The notes beneath the pieces were generated by a model. The model was not told where the DNA came from and did no database searches. It was given only the letters and a program-made list of their open reading frames with translations. Shown one piece after another: positions 33,524 to 40,486 of a DNA stretch of 48,260 nucleotides (its first letter is position 1; each line of letters starts with the position of its first letter). The position numbers and the translations under genes were made by a program. Source of the stretch: a virus; IMG/VR virus record IMGVR_UViG_3300047321_000126, positions 1 to 48,260 of that record; one strand, written 5' to 3'.

Positions 33524-33828
33524 CAGTCCTCCAGGGCAGGGTGTGTAGAAGGGGGCCTGTGCACAGAGGCCCGTGTGAGGCCGGCTGCTGTGCCGCCTTC
33601 ACTGCTGCTCTTCTGCCTGTGATGCCAGGTGCACAGCAGCTGCAGGTTCGCGTCGCTGTGGTCGTCTCCGTGGACGATATGGTCCACGTCAGTGCCCGGT
33701 AGCTCGCACCGTCGGCCGTCGCTGTAGCGGGCTGTGCAGACGCCTCCGTCACGGCGGACGATGCGACGTCGGATAGCCGGCCAGTTCTTCGGCAGGCGGC
33801 TGCGTCGGGTACTTCCGTCCCACGCCAT
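33523..33828 (-). CDS. HNH endonuclease
   Basis: 101 residues from ATG 33828 (GGAGGT six bases upstream). RRIVRRDGGVCTARY, then DVDHIVHGDDHSDANLQLLCTWHHRQKS (about 46-73): first His in VDH, Asn in ANLQLLC, last His in WHHRQK, the beta-beta-alpha-metal HNH. Cys in the first part and in LLC may bind zinc. In many phages such an HNH beside terminase is needed for cos cleavage. Confidence 0.85.
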   Translation of the reverse strand: MAWDGSTRRSRLPKNWPAIRRRIVRRDGGVCTARYSDGRRCELPGTDVDHIVHGDDHSDANLQLLCTWHHRQKSSSEGGTAAGLTRASVHRPPSTHPALED

Positions 33829-33907
33829 ATCGCCACCTCCGCGGGGCTCATGTTCTACGCTGTCGCTCATTCGCGGCCAGGGGAGGCCGTCAAGATCGGG
33901 GGTAATC

Positions 33908-34150
33908 GTGGAGTTCAAGCTCTTCGGGAAGCGCATCGCTGGCACGCCGTCGCCGCTCAAGCCCGACTCCGCCGCTCTGAGGGCGTACAAGCAAGGCCTG
34001 GAGACGCATAGTCGCGTAGCCGTCGGGGGCGTGCACAACGTGGACCGGCTGATCACCCGCGTCGAGATGGCTGGGTGGAAGCTTCAGTTCAACGAGCCGC
34101 ATCCGGCCGGCGATCGAGCCATGCTGACGTTTCGTCGCGTTGGTCCGTGA
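33908..34150 (+). CDS. Lone plus-strand small gene (possible moron)
   Basis: 80 residues from GTG 33908, GGGGG four bases upstream. LFGKRIAGTPSP ... GGVHNVDRLITRVEMAGWKLQFNEPHPAGDRAMLTFRRV. Opposite to every neighbour and followed by its own hairpin terminator, the layout of an independently expressed lysogenic or accessory gene. Not recognised. A weak -10-like TACGCT lies at 33855. Confidence 0.55.
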   Translation: MEFKLFGKRIAGTPSPLKPDSAALRAYKQGLETHSRVAVGGVHNVDRLITRVEMAGWKLQFNEPHPAGDRAMLTFRRVGP

Positions 34151-34170
34151 CGTCGGCCTGGAAGTAGCCC

Positions 34171-34207
34171 AGCCCCGCTCGCGGGATCTCTCCTCCGCGG
34201 CGGGGCT
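34171..34207. terminator. Bidirectional hairpin between convergent genes
   Basis: AGCCCCGC / GCGGGGCT arms around a 21 nt loop, between the plus-strand gene and the minus-strand tailspike-like gene. Confidence 0.65.
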
Positions 34208-34221
34208 GCGTTTGTGGCGGC

Positions 34222-35448
34222 TCAGACGATGCCGTCCCGGTCGTCACGGTGGACGACTTTCACGGCGCTTGCCTTCGAGCCGGTGACCGTCAGGAACGCC
34301 GCCTTCGTCCGCCTCGTCGCCACCGTGCGTGCGCACTGGTCATAGACGATGCTCTGACGCGACGGGGCTTCCGACTGCGCGTAGGAGTGGCGGCCCGTCA
34401 GGGTGCATCCCTGATAGCGCACTCCCGATGGGTTCGTATAACGGTGCGGGGCGTAGGCGTCGCCGGCTGAGTAGGGCTTGAACGCCCATGCGTCGTCCAT
34501 GCAGCCGATGAACTGGACCATGCCCTTCCAGGCAGAGTCAATCACCATGTTCGCCGCATCCCGGGGCTCGAAGCGGACTCCGGTCACCGTGAGGCTCTGC
34601 ACGGAGTCGAAGTGCGAGCCGCCGGGAAGGTAGAAGAACCTGGATGGCGAGCCGTCCGGGCGCTTCCCCGTGAAGATCCATGAGCCGCCGCTCACGGTGA
34701 CCGATCCACCCTTGTCGAAGCGGAGAACGTCGCCGTAGCTGGGCTCCATTTTGCAGTCACGGAAGCTGTAGTTCAGGAACTGATCCTGCTGCGCGTTGGC
34801 CGGCGTCATCCCTGACCAGAACCACGCGACGTCGTAGTAGCCGGTGACAGTGCAGCGGTCGAAGACGAACTCACTGTTGCAGTTGCTCGTCTGCGGACCG
34901 TCCAGCCCGACGCCGTACTTCCATGAGCCGCGCCACTCGCAGTTGGTGAAGTTCCAATCCTGGCACGCGCCAGTGCTGGAGCTGTAGAGGAACGAGGCAC
35001 CGGCGTTCGTCGACCGGAACGACACGTCGTAGAAGCGGACGCCCATCCAACGGTCCTGATTGACGAAGAGAGGCAACGCTCCGGTCATGACGATCTCAGA
35101 CGACCGCTTCCCCATGCCGCGGAAGGTGAGTCCCTGCGCACGCCCGCTCTTTGGCCGCATGATGCTGCCAGAGACGTTGTAGACGCCCGTCAGGAGCACG
35201 GTCACCGTGGCCACCGGGACGCTTCCGCCGGCGTCAGGCGTGAGCCGCTTGTCCACGTCGTCCATGAGCGCCTGGAAGGCTGCCGTGGCGTCCTTCCCGG
35301 GCTTCGCGCCGTAGTCCTCCGGGCGAACGATGTACGTCGCCGCGGAGGGCATCGGGCGCTTCGACAGGACGTCGAAAGCGGACTCCAGGACCTTCGTGCG
35401 TGCGTCTATCGCGTCGACGTCGGACGCGCTTGGTACCTCTACAGGCAT
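34222..35448 (-). CDS. Tailspike-like pectate-lyase-fold protein
   Basis: 408 residues from ATG 35448. N-terminal helix DVDAIDARTKVLESAFDVLS, then YIVRPEDYGAKPGKDATAAFQALMDDV, the entry motif of right-handed beta-helix phage proteins, and many short strand repeats (FYDVSFRS, NFTNCEWRG, FDRCTVTG, FRDCKM, VTGVRF, FIGCMD, YQGCTLTG). Likely a capsule or wall-polysaccharide-binding or -cleaving spike. Placed away from the tail operon, behind the tRNAs. Catalytic residues not identifiable by eye. Confidence 0.75.
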   Translation of the reverse strand: MPVEVPSASDVDAIDARTKVLESAFDVLSKRPMPSAATYIVRPEDYGAKPGKDATAAFQALMDDVDKRLTPDAGGSVPVATVTVLLTGVYNVSGSIMRPKSGRAQGLTFRGMGKRSSEIVMTGALPLFVNQDRWMGVRFYDVSFRSTNAGASFLYSSSTGACQDWNFTNCEWRGSWKYGVGLDGPQTSNCNSEFVFDRCTVTGYYDVAWFWSGMTPANAQQDQFLNYSFRDCKMEPSYGDVLRFDKGGSVTVSGGSWIFTGKRPDGSPSRFFYLPGGSHFDSVQSLTVTGVRFEPRDAANMVIDSAWKGMVQFIGCMDDAWAFKPYSAGDAYAPHRYTNPSGVRYQGCTLTGRHSYAQSEAPSRQSIVYDQCARTVATRRTKAAFLTVTGSKASAVKVVHRDDRDGIV

Positions 35449-35475
35449 GGCGTCCTCCGCCGTGGTGGATGTGTG

Positions 35476-35553
35476 TGGTCGGGATAGTCAGATTCGAACT
35501 GACGACCCTCCGCTCCCAAAGCGGATGCGCTGACCAAGCTGCGCCATATCCCG
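35476..35553 (-). tRNA. tRNA-Pro (UGG)
   Basis: All arms pair: acceptor CGGGATA/TATCCCG, D stem GCGC/GCGC, anticodon stem TCCGC/GCGGA with loop TTTGGGA (anticodon TGG), T stem GTCAG/CTGAC with TTCGAAT. Discriminator A followed by an encoded CCA. Leftmost of the cluster. Confidence 0.9.
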
Positions 35554-35560
35554 ATGTCAG

Positions 35561-35638
35561 TCGGCAGCGAAGGAATCGAACCTCCGTCTCCGGACCATCG
35601 CCCGGTGATCTCACCGCTAGCAGTCAATCCCGCAGGCG
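35561..35638 (-). tRNA. Degenerate tRNA-like element
   Basis: Good T arm (GGAGG / CCTTC, loop TTCGATT) and acceptor 3' strand GCTGCCG with A. The best 5' acceptor strand, CGCCTGC, has two mismatches; the D loop is long; the anticodon stem CCGGG/TCCGG closes only six bases with no U33. It may be a decaying tRNA or a tRNA mimic. Confidence 0.35.
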
Positions 35639-35718
35639 AGTGCCATGGTCAACCCTGCGGCGAGATGCGTAGCCGTGCGTTCCCGTTGCCGGGCCCGCCA
35701 TTGATCTAGCTGCCGAAG

Positions 35719-35793
35719 TGGTCCCGGGAGGACTTGAACCTCCGCCCTCCGCATCCGTAGTACGGCGCTCTATCCAGACTGAGCTACGGGACC
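35719..35793 (-). tRNA. tRNA-Arg (ACG)
   Basis: Acceptor GGTCCCG/CGGGACC, D stem GCTC/GAGC, anticodon stem CCGTA/TGCGG with loop CTACGGA (anticodon ACG), T stem GGAGG/CCTCC with TTCAAGT. 75 nt, CCA not encoded. Confidence 0.9.
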
Positions 35794-35945
35794 ATGTCGT
35801 CGTGCCACTCCTTCGCCTGCCCCGGGTGACCCGGTCGCGCAAGGCAACGACGATTCTGGGGGAGGAGGATTTTCCTGCCGAAGCAGCCCCTTACCTTCGC
35901 CACGCGGCTCCCGGTCTGCCCCAGGTCACCGCGCGGCCGTGCCCG

Positions 35946-36014
35946 TGTGTCCGGCAGGATTCCAACCTGCGCGCATCCCTTGCGGGCCCGCTCTGGGCAC
36001 TGAGCTACGGACAC
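35946..36014 (-). tRNA. Aberrant 69-nt tRNA-like element
   Basis: Perfect acceptor GTGTCCG/CGGACAC, D stem GCTC/GAGC and T stem GCAGG/CCTGC. Only 19 nt replace the anticodon arm plus variable loop, folding as CCC-GCAA-GGG, so there is no anticodon loop. The D loop (AGTGCCCA) and T loop (TTGGAAT) have swapped the usual G19-C56 pair to C19-G56. Confidence 0.5.
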
Positions 36015-36197
36015 CATCCTCGTCCGGGCTTCAGTCGGGCTGAAGTCCCATGCACCGGGCAAGGAAGTCTTGGACGGCCGGAGCGCTCAACCGCGCTCTA
36101 CCGGAGGAGAGTGCGGGAGCACGGGAGCGCTGCCGGCCGTCGGAGGGAAGCGGACGCCGCGCCATTCGCCGGCGCCGCCGTTCTTCCCTCTACATTG
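36015..36197. other. Non-coding spacer upstream of tRNA-like elements
   Basis: No gene seen. A perfect CTTCAG-tcggg-CTGAAG hairpin lies at about 36030-36046. A D-arm-like CTCT...GGTAGAG at about 36098-36113 (minus strand) might be another tRNA remnant, but no acceptor or T arm fits. Confidence 0.35.
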
Positions 36198-36226
36198 GTT
36201 ATGGGGTGGGTGTGACACTTTGTTGA
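36198..36226 (-). promoter_or_regulatory. Promoter variant P5 upstream of the tRNA cluster
   Basis: Shares -10 CATAAC (36203-36198) and the C-rich CACCC spacer end with P1-P4, but GTCACA lies only 7 bp away. At the normal 17 bp distance the hexamer is TCAACA (36226-36221). Sits at the same place relative to the AT-rich repeat as P2 does. Confidence 0.5.
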
Positions 36227-36259
36227 TCTTGGTCCGCCTCCCCCTCCGGACAGTTCTGG

Positions 36260-36357
36260 TCCAAACCGCCAAACTGAACCCCTTTTTCACTTCTTCTCTA
36301 ACGCGCGTAGCACTAAGTAGAAATTAGGGTCTGGTTTGTCATTCTGGCCAGTTTGGC
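36260..36357. repeat. Long AT-rich inverted repeat, copy B
   Basis: Same orientation and order as copy A: CCAAACC, AAACTGAACCCCTTTTTCA, CTCTAACGCG, AGTAGAAATTAGGG, GGTTTGTCATTCTG and CAGTTTGGC. More degenerate than copy A. Lies between the integrase stop and the tRNA promoter. Confidence 0.75.
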
Positions 36358-36411
36358 ACTGAAGTAGCTACGCAGAGCTACGAACTGAGGCCACATCAGC
36401 ACTGTCCGTAG

Positions 36412-36420
36412 TTATCCACA
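36412..36420 (+). other. DnaA-box-like TTATCCACA
   Basis: Exact match to the bacterial DnaA box consensus, within the 36358-36544 non-coding stretch; continues as CACAGG-cac-CTGTG, an inverted repeat. With the AT-rich repeat next to it this could mark a replication origin. A single box is weak evidence. Confidence 0.4.
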
Positions 36421-36544
36421 GGCACCTGTGAATGGCGGAGGCTCCGGTCGACGTCGACGAGGCGGGCAGAGGCGGCCGACGAGGCGCCCACGGGGGTCCG
36501 CAGGCGCCCCAAAACTTGTTGCTGAACGTTATCGACCCGTTACC

Positions 36545-38200
36545 TTACAGGCTCTCTTGGTAGGCCACATCGTCCAATGCATCCTGCTCCGGGTCGACGT
36601 GCGTCCCGATTTCGAACGTCAGTCGCGCGTCAACCGGCGCTCTCCAGCGCTCCGGAGGGTGCACAGTGACGCGCACACCGGCCGCCAGGAGCATTTGACG
36701 ACGAGCCATGGTGTCCGTCGTAGCGCGCCAGTCGTCGGCCCATGTGGTGTCCAGCTCGACCATCCTCTCTTGCGCCGGCGTGACGGGGACAGCACTCAGC
36801 TCGTCCAGTCGGTCGGAACGTCCCTGCAGCTGCGCCATGACGGCGTCCGCAGCGCGTCCACGCAACGCTCCGAGCCTCGTGGACAGCTCTTCGATGTCGG
36901 CCTCCAGGTCCGCGATCTCCGCCCGATGGTCGACGCCAGGGACACGGATGACCTGTGTCCGCTTGAAGGGCCCCATGTGCGCGAGGAATTGCTCCTCTAC
37001 GTACTCCAGGACGCCGGCGGACTGGATACTGAGCGCCGTCACGCCCTTCGGGTGGTTTTTCCCGTTGCAGCGGAAGACTTCCTTCTTCACGCCCGTCTTG
37101 ATGCGGACTTTCTTCCCGGTGGCGGGATCCGTCTTCGTGGAGGACTCCACATACCAATTGACGTACATGTTGGAGTCACAGACGCTGCAGACGATGACGC
37201 CAAGGAGCGGATGTCCGTCCTTCCGACGTGGCCCGGTGCTGCCGTTCGCGAGCAGCTTCAAGGCGTCTTGCAGTTCGTGCCACGTGGCGTCGTCGATAAG
37301 CGACTCCCCTTGGCGGATGGGGTCTCCGGATTCGCCGCGGACGGTGGTGCCGTCCCTTTTCACGATGTAGCCGCGCATCAACGGCGACTGGAGCATGTCC
37401 CGGACTACCGTGAGCTGCCACTCGCTTTCGTCGTCCATCTTTCTTGGAGGCGTGGCGAGCAACGCGCGGTGGTTCTTCGGGGTGATGGCCTCCATCTCCT
37501 CCAGCCACCGTTTGATTTCGCTGTAGTTGCGGCCGGCAATCGCGCGAGCGACCATTCCGCGCCGGATATCCGCGGTCGACCGGTTGGGGTGCTTGGCGTC
37601 TACGTGCTCGAATAGCCACCAACCCTCGTTGCCGTCGGGGAACATCTGCCGGCCCGGCTTGTAGCCGTAGGGGACAACGCCGCCGGCCCAACGGCCCATT
37701 GACTGAAGGTGTGCGGCGGCACCTTGGTTCCGCTCCATGATGGTCTGGCCTTCGAGCTGAGCGGCGAAGGCGAGAATCAACATGATGAGTTCGGACATGG
37801 GAGAGCTGAAGTCGAGTTCGAGTTTGTCCCCGCCGGGCCCTGACGCGAACACGAGGCGCTTTCCGTGCTTCTTCGCGTAGCGGCCTAGATCCGCCATGTC
37901 GGCCATGGAGCGGACTGCGCGGTCCATGCGCTGCCAGATCATGACGTCCCACTCGTCGGGGCGCTCCAGCCAGTAGGAGAGTTCCTCGCGCTCCCACGGC
38001 GTAGTCTTCAGGGCTGACACTTCAAGGTCCCGCGCCCAGCCGACGAACGTTCCACCGAGGCGGTTACCTGCGGCAGTGACGCGTTCCTCCTGGACCTCCG
38101 GGGACGTCGACGCGTCCGTGTATCGGCTGATGCGCAGCGCACCAACCATGCGGAGTGCGCCGCTAGTTGACGGCTCGCGACGTAGCGCTGATGGAGTCAT
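36545..38200 (-). CDS. int: Large serine integrase
   Basis: 551 residues from ATG 38200 (ATG 38149 possible). Resolvase domain at about 20-165: catalytic S25 in ALRISRYTDASTSPE, R91/R94 in WQRMDRAVRS. Recombinase domain about 175-330 (GGVVPYGYKP ... MLQSPLMRGYIVK), then a zinc ribbon CSVC (338, 341), C378 and H383 where a fourth Cys is usual, and a coiled-coil insert (about 415-470). The catalytic region recalls Bxb1-type integrases. Integrates the phage at attP x attB; excision would need the RDF at the left end. TATCAT seven bases before the ATG hints at a leaderless mRNA. Confidence 0.93.
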   Translation of the reverse strand: MTPSALRREPSTSGALRMVGALRISRYTDASTSPEVQEERVTAAGNRLGGTFVGWARDLEVSALKTTPWEREELSYWLERPDEWDVMIWQRMDRAVRSMADMADLGRYAKKHGKRLVFASGPGGDKLELDFSSPMSELIMLILAFAAQLEGQTIMERNQGAAAHLQSMGRWAGGVVPYGYKPGRQMFPDGNEGWWLFEHVDAKHPNRSTADIRRGMVARAIAGRNYSEIKRWLEEMEAITPKNHRALLATPPRKMDDESEWQLTVVRDMLQSPLMRGYIVKRDGTTVRGESGDPIRQGESLIDDATWHELQDALKLLANGSTGPRRKDGHPLLGVIVCSVCDSNMYVNWYVESSTKTDPATGKKVRIKTGVKKEVFRCNGKNHPKGVTALSIQSAGVLEYVEEQFLAHMGPFKRTQVIRVPGVDHRAEIADLEADIEELSTRLGALRGRAADAVMAQLQGRSDRLDELSAVPVTPAQERMVELDTTWADDWRATTDTMARRQMLLAAGVRVTVHPPERWRAPVDARLTFEIGTHVDPEQDALDDVAYQESL

Positions 38201-38431
38201 GCGTCACATGATAGTTGCTTCACCTAGCGTGCGCCAGTCTCAGCGAGTTACATGTCACCTGGAAGTGCGTTCGCCCACGTCAAAGCCCCGCCCTCCCTTG
38301 GGGGTTAATAGGGAGAACGGGGCTAGCGGACGGGCAGGGACCGTGCCGACCTCACATCGAGCGTGGTCCCTGCCGCCCTCCACGCGCCGGGGGTGACGCC
38401 CCTAACGCGCGGGTCTGTGGGCGAGCCGGAG
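38201..38431. other. Non-coding region 5' of int; candidate attP location
   Basis: Contains the terminator 38284-38324 and about 80 nt next to the integrase start where phiC31-type phages carry attP. Partial symmetry (GTGACATG / CATGTGAC) is visible at about 38208-38260, but no crossover core can be named from the sequence. Confidence 0.3.
38284..38324 (-). terminator. Hairpin terminator
   Basis: AGCCCCG / CGGGGCT outer arms with inner CTCCC / GGGAG; between the 38432 stop and the integrase start, isolating int from upstream transcription. Confidence 0.65.
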
Positions 38432-38659
38432 TCAGATCAGAGCGCGGGTGCTCTGCTCGTCCGTTTTCCGGTGCTCGTTAATCTCCTTAGCGAACTGCGC
38501 GGCGAGAACGTCACTGGCCGTCGGAGACGCTGGCTCCGTGGCGGCGATCCAGTGGCGGAGTAAAGCCCCGCAAACGTCGCACCCGGGGTAGGGCTGCGGG
38601 ACGGCTCTCTTCCGCGGGCCAGTGTCGCGGTCGGCATGTAGCTGGCTAGAGTCCTGCAT
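38432..38659 (-). CDS. Small CxxC protein, unknown function
   Basis: 75 residues from ATG 38659 (AAGGAG eight bases upstream). YPGCDVCGALLRHWI (about 24-38) and a C-terminal helix SDVLAAQFAKEINEHRK. Divergent from the GntR-type gene across a region rich in inverted repeats, so perhaps part of lysogeny control. Not recognised. Confidence 0.6.
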   Translation of the reverse strand: MQDSSQLHADRDTGPRKRAVPQPYPGCDVCGALLRHWIAATEPASPTASDVLAAQFAKEINEHRKTDEQSTRALI

Positions 38660-38688
38660 GGCGTCGCTCCTTCATAGCGTCGTCCACG

Positions 38689-38716
38689 CCCCTGGATCGG
38701 TCGCACGGTCCAGGGG
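38689..38716. repeat. Inverted repeat in the divergent control region
   Basis: CCCCTGG / CCAGGGG, 14 nt apart, in the leader of the 38432-38659 gene; an attenuator or operator. Confidence 0.45.
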
Positions 38717-38728
38717 TCTTTGCCTGAT

Positions 38729-38753
38729 ACAGCATCCTATAGAACACTGCTGT
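38729..38753. promoter_or_regulatory. Operator-like ACAGCA-N13-TGCTGT around a divergent -10
   Basis: Perfect 6 bp arms flank CTATAG, which can serve as -10 in both directions (TATAGA rightward, TATAGG leftward). Likely control site of the divergent pair; -35 boxes are not clear. Confidence 0.45.
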
Positions 38754-38778
38754 CGTCTATCTCTCGCACTGACGTACC

Positions 38779-39039
38779 ATGATCCTCTACGGTCCTCACG
38801 TGATTGAGCTAGACGAGACGCGGCCCAAATGGCGACAGGTGGCGGAGATCCTCCGTGCCCGCATTGCTGACGGCACTTATCCGCCCGGGTCGCGCGTGCC
38901 TTCCGTCGTCCAGCTCACCGAAGAATTCGGCATCGCGGTCGTCACCGCGCAGAAAGTCACACGCGCATTGCGGGAGGAAGGCGCCATTCGTACCGAAGTG
39001 GGAATGGGGTCGTACGTCACTGGCCTGCCTCCCCGCTGA
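38779..39039 (+). CDS. GntR-type winged-helix regulator lacking an effector domain
   Basis: 86 residues from ATG 38779 (GTG 38800 possible, no clear SD). WRQVAEILRARIADGTYPPGSRVPSVVQLTEEFGIAVVTAQKVTRALREEGAIRTEVGMGSYV is a full GntR winged helix, and the protein stops right after it. Full GntR regulators carry a further 120-150 residue ligand domain, so this is DNA-binding only. Candidate repressor or modulator of lysogeny genes. Confidence 0.85.
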   Translation: MILYGPHVIELDETRPKWRQVAEILRARIADGTYPPGSRVPSVVQLTEEFGIAVVTAQKVTRALREEGAIRTEVGMGSYVTGLPPR

Positions 39040-39111
39040 CGACGTCTGCTGGCTAGCTCTACCATCGTCCACCACCCGAGGGGACGAAAGGGCGGACATA
39101 TCCGGGACACC

Positions 39112-39144
39112 TAGGACGGACGCTCGCTATCGTCCTAAGCGTCC
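39112..39144. promoter_or_regulatory. Interleaved operator-like inverted repeats before the XRE gene
   Basis: TAGGACG-N12-CGTCCTA (39112-39137) and GGACGCT-N13-AGCGTCC (39118-39144) overlap. TATCGT (39128-39133) could be the -10. Probable autoregulatory site. Confidence 0.5.
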
Positions 39145-39165
39145 GAACCGTCCCCGGGGGTCCCC

Positions 39166-39906
39166 TTGAATACTGCGCTGCGTGATGCTCTGTCAGCTGC
39201 CGGCGTGAGCCGCATTGGGCTCGCTCGTACCGTCGGAGTCGACGCCAAAACCGTGGAACGATGGATCTCGGATGAGTCCCGCGCTCCGCACCCTGGCACG
39301 CGCGAGGATGTAGCGCAGGCGTTAGGGGTTGGAGTAGAGATGCTGTGGCCACGGTCCGTAAGGAGCGTCGTCAAGACTGGCCCGGAGCGGGAGATCGTCA
39401 GTGCGTACCCGTACCGGAATGCGTGCCCGACGTCGGTTTGGTCCACGCTGATCGACTCCGCGTCGAAGAACATCACCTTTGCCGGCTACACCAACTACTT
39501 CCTGTGGCAGGAGCAGAGCCGCCTAGCCGACCGGCTAAAGTCAAAGGCGTCGGCCGGCTGCTCCGTGCGGTTCCTCGTCGGCGACCCCGCATCCGACGTC
39601 ACGCGCCGGCGCGAAGAGATCGAAGGCGTACCGCTGACGGTGGGCACGCGGATCCGGATCACCCTCGACGCGCTGCAGCGCATGGGCGACGTCCCGGGCG
39701 TCGAAGCGCGGTACTCGGATGACCACATCGCGCTCAGCGTCTTTATGTTCGATGACGAGATGTTGGTGACGCCCCATCTTTCGTCGCTGCTAGGTCACGA
39801 GTCGCCCATGCTTCATCTGCGGCGGCTAGGGGACGACGGACTGTACGACCGGTTTGCCGGCCACGTGGCGGCCTTGTGGGAGCACGGGCGTCCCGTCAAC
39901 GGCTGA
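39166..39906 (+). CDS. XRE-family regulator with DUF5919/PLD-like domain, candidate repressor
   Basis: 246 residues from TTG 39166 (GGGGG five bases upstream). Helix-turn-helix at about 8-36 (VSRIGLARTVGVDAKTVERWI). C-terminal domain with YPYRNACPTSVWSTLIDSASKNITFAGY, RLKSKASAGCSVRFLVGDP and SVFMFDDEMLVTPHL, as in actinobacterial XRE-DUF5919 proteins distantly like phospholipase D. Plus strand, opposite int; the best candidate for the immunity repressor. Ligand unknown. Confidence 0.8.
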   Translation: MNTALRDALSAAGVSRIGLARTVGVDAKTVERWISDESRAPHPGTREDVAQALGVGVEMLWPRSVRSVVKTGPEREIVSAYPYRNACPTSVWSTLIDSASKNITFAGYTNYFLWQEQSRLADRLKSKASAGCSVRFLVGDPASDVTRRREEIEGVPLTVGTRIRITLDALQRMGDVPGVEARYSDDHIALSVFMFDDEMLVTPHLSSLLGHESPMLHLRRLGDDGLYDRFAGHVAALWEHGRPVNG

Positions 39907-39922
39907 CCCCGGAAACGCAGAA

Positions 39923-39951
39923 AGCCCCCGCCGCGTGATGCGACGAGGGCT
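39923..39951. terminator. Hairpin between convergent genes
   Basis: AGCCC / GGGCT arms with inner GC pairing, TTTC on the minus side. Serves the XRE gene and the minus-strand gene ending at 39971. Confidence 0.6.
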
Positions 39952-39970
39952 CTCGGGTGGTGCTGGGGCG

Positions 39971-40486
39971 TCAGTCCTTTGCCCCGCAGTCACAGCTGCT
40001 GTAGTACCGGCCACCGTTGCGGAGCTTGCACGTCGATGCGTGCCGCAGGACGTCCGCGACGCCTTCGGACACCCGCTCAAGCATTCGGGCTGCCGTGTCT
40101 TCGATGGTGTCAGTCTCGTAGCCGGGGAAGTCGCTGGCCTGTGCAGCGAGCACCCTGAACGCCTCGCGGATCTCCTCACGAACGATGGCGCGGACGTCGT
40201 CAGGGGTCACGCTCGTCTCCTTGGCTGGAACGTCGACGGTCGTGAGCCAGCTCAGGCTTCCGTCCTCGTGCTCGATGTGGTCGTCGTCGGCGTTGTCACC
40301 GTGTCCGGCCGGCAGTTGGCAGACGACTTCGAGGTGTTCGTCGCCTGGCCAGAGGACGGTTTCGGCGCCGCAGACGGGGCCAGCCGGTTCGGGCGCCTTG
40401 TCGGCGGTCTCGGGCTGCCTGGTCAGCGTTTGGGCCCGTCTCGATGCTGCACGGTCTACCCACGCGAACGGCGGCTCTTCACGCAT
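39971..40486 (-). CDS. Small phage protein with Cys-rich C-terminus
   Basis: 171 residues from ATG 40486 (GGGAGGGG upstream). Contains GPVCGAETVLWPGDEHLEVVCQLPAGHGDNADDDHIEHEDG, a Cys/His segment typical of small actinophage metal-site proteins, a central helix (DDVRAIVREEIREAF) and C-terminal CKLRNGGRYYSSCDCG. Function unknown. Confidence 0.6.
   Translation of the reverse strand: MREEPPFAWVDRAASRRAQTLTRQPETADKAPEPAGPVCGAETVLWPGDEHLEVVCQLPAGHGDNADDDHIEHEDGSLSWLTTVDVPAKETSVTPDDVRAIVREEIREAFRVLAAQASDFPGYETDTIEDTAARMLERVSEGVADVLRHASTCKLRNGGRYYSSCDCGAKD

Noticed and set aside
36260-36357. AT-rich repeat copy B as attP
   Set aside because: A second copy exists at 6905 far from int, and phiC31-type attP usually lies at the 5' side of int; a terminator or origin is more likely.
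36428-37615. Plus-strand ORF opposite the integrase
   Set aside because: Antisense of the serine integrase.
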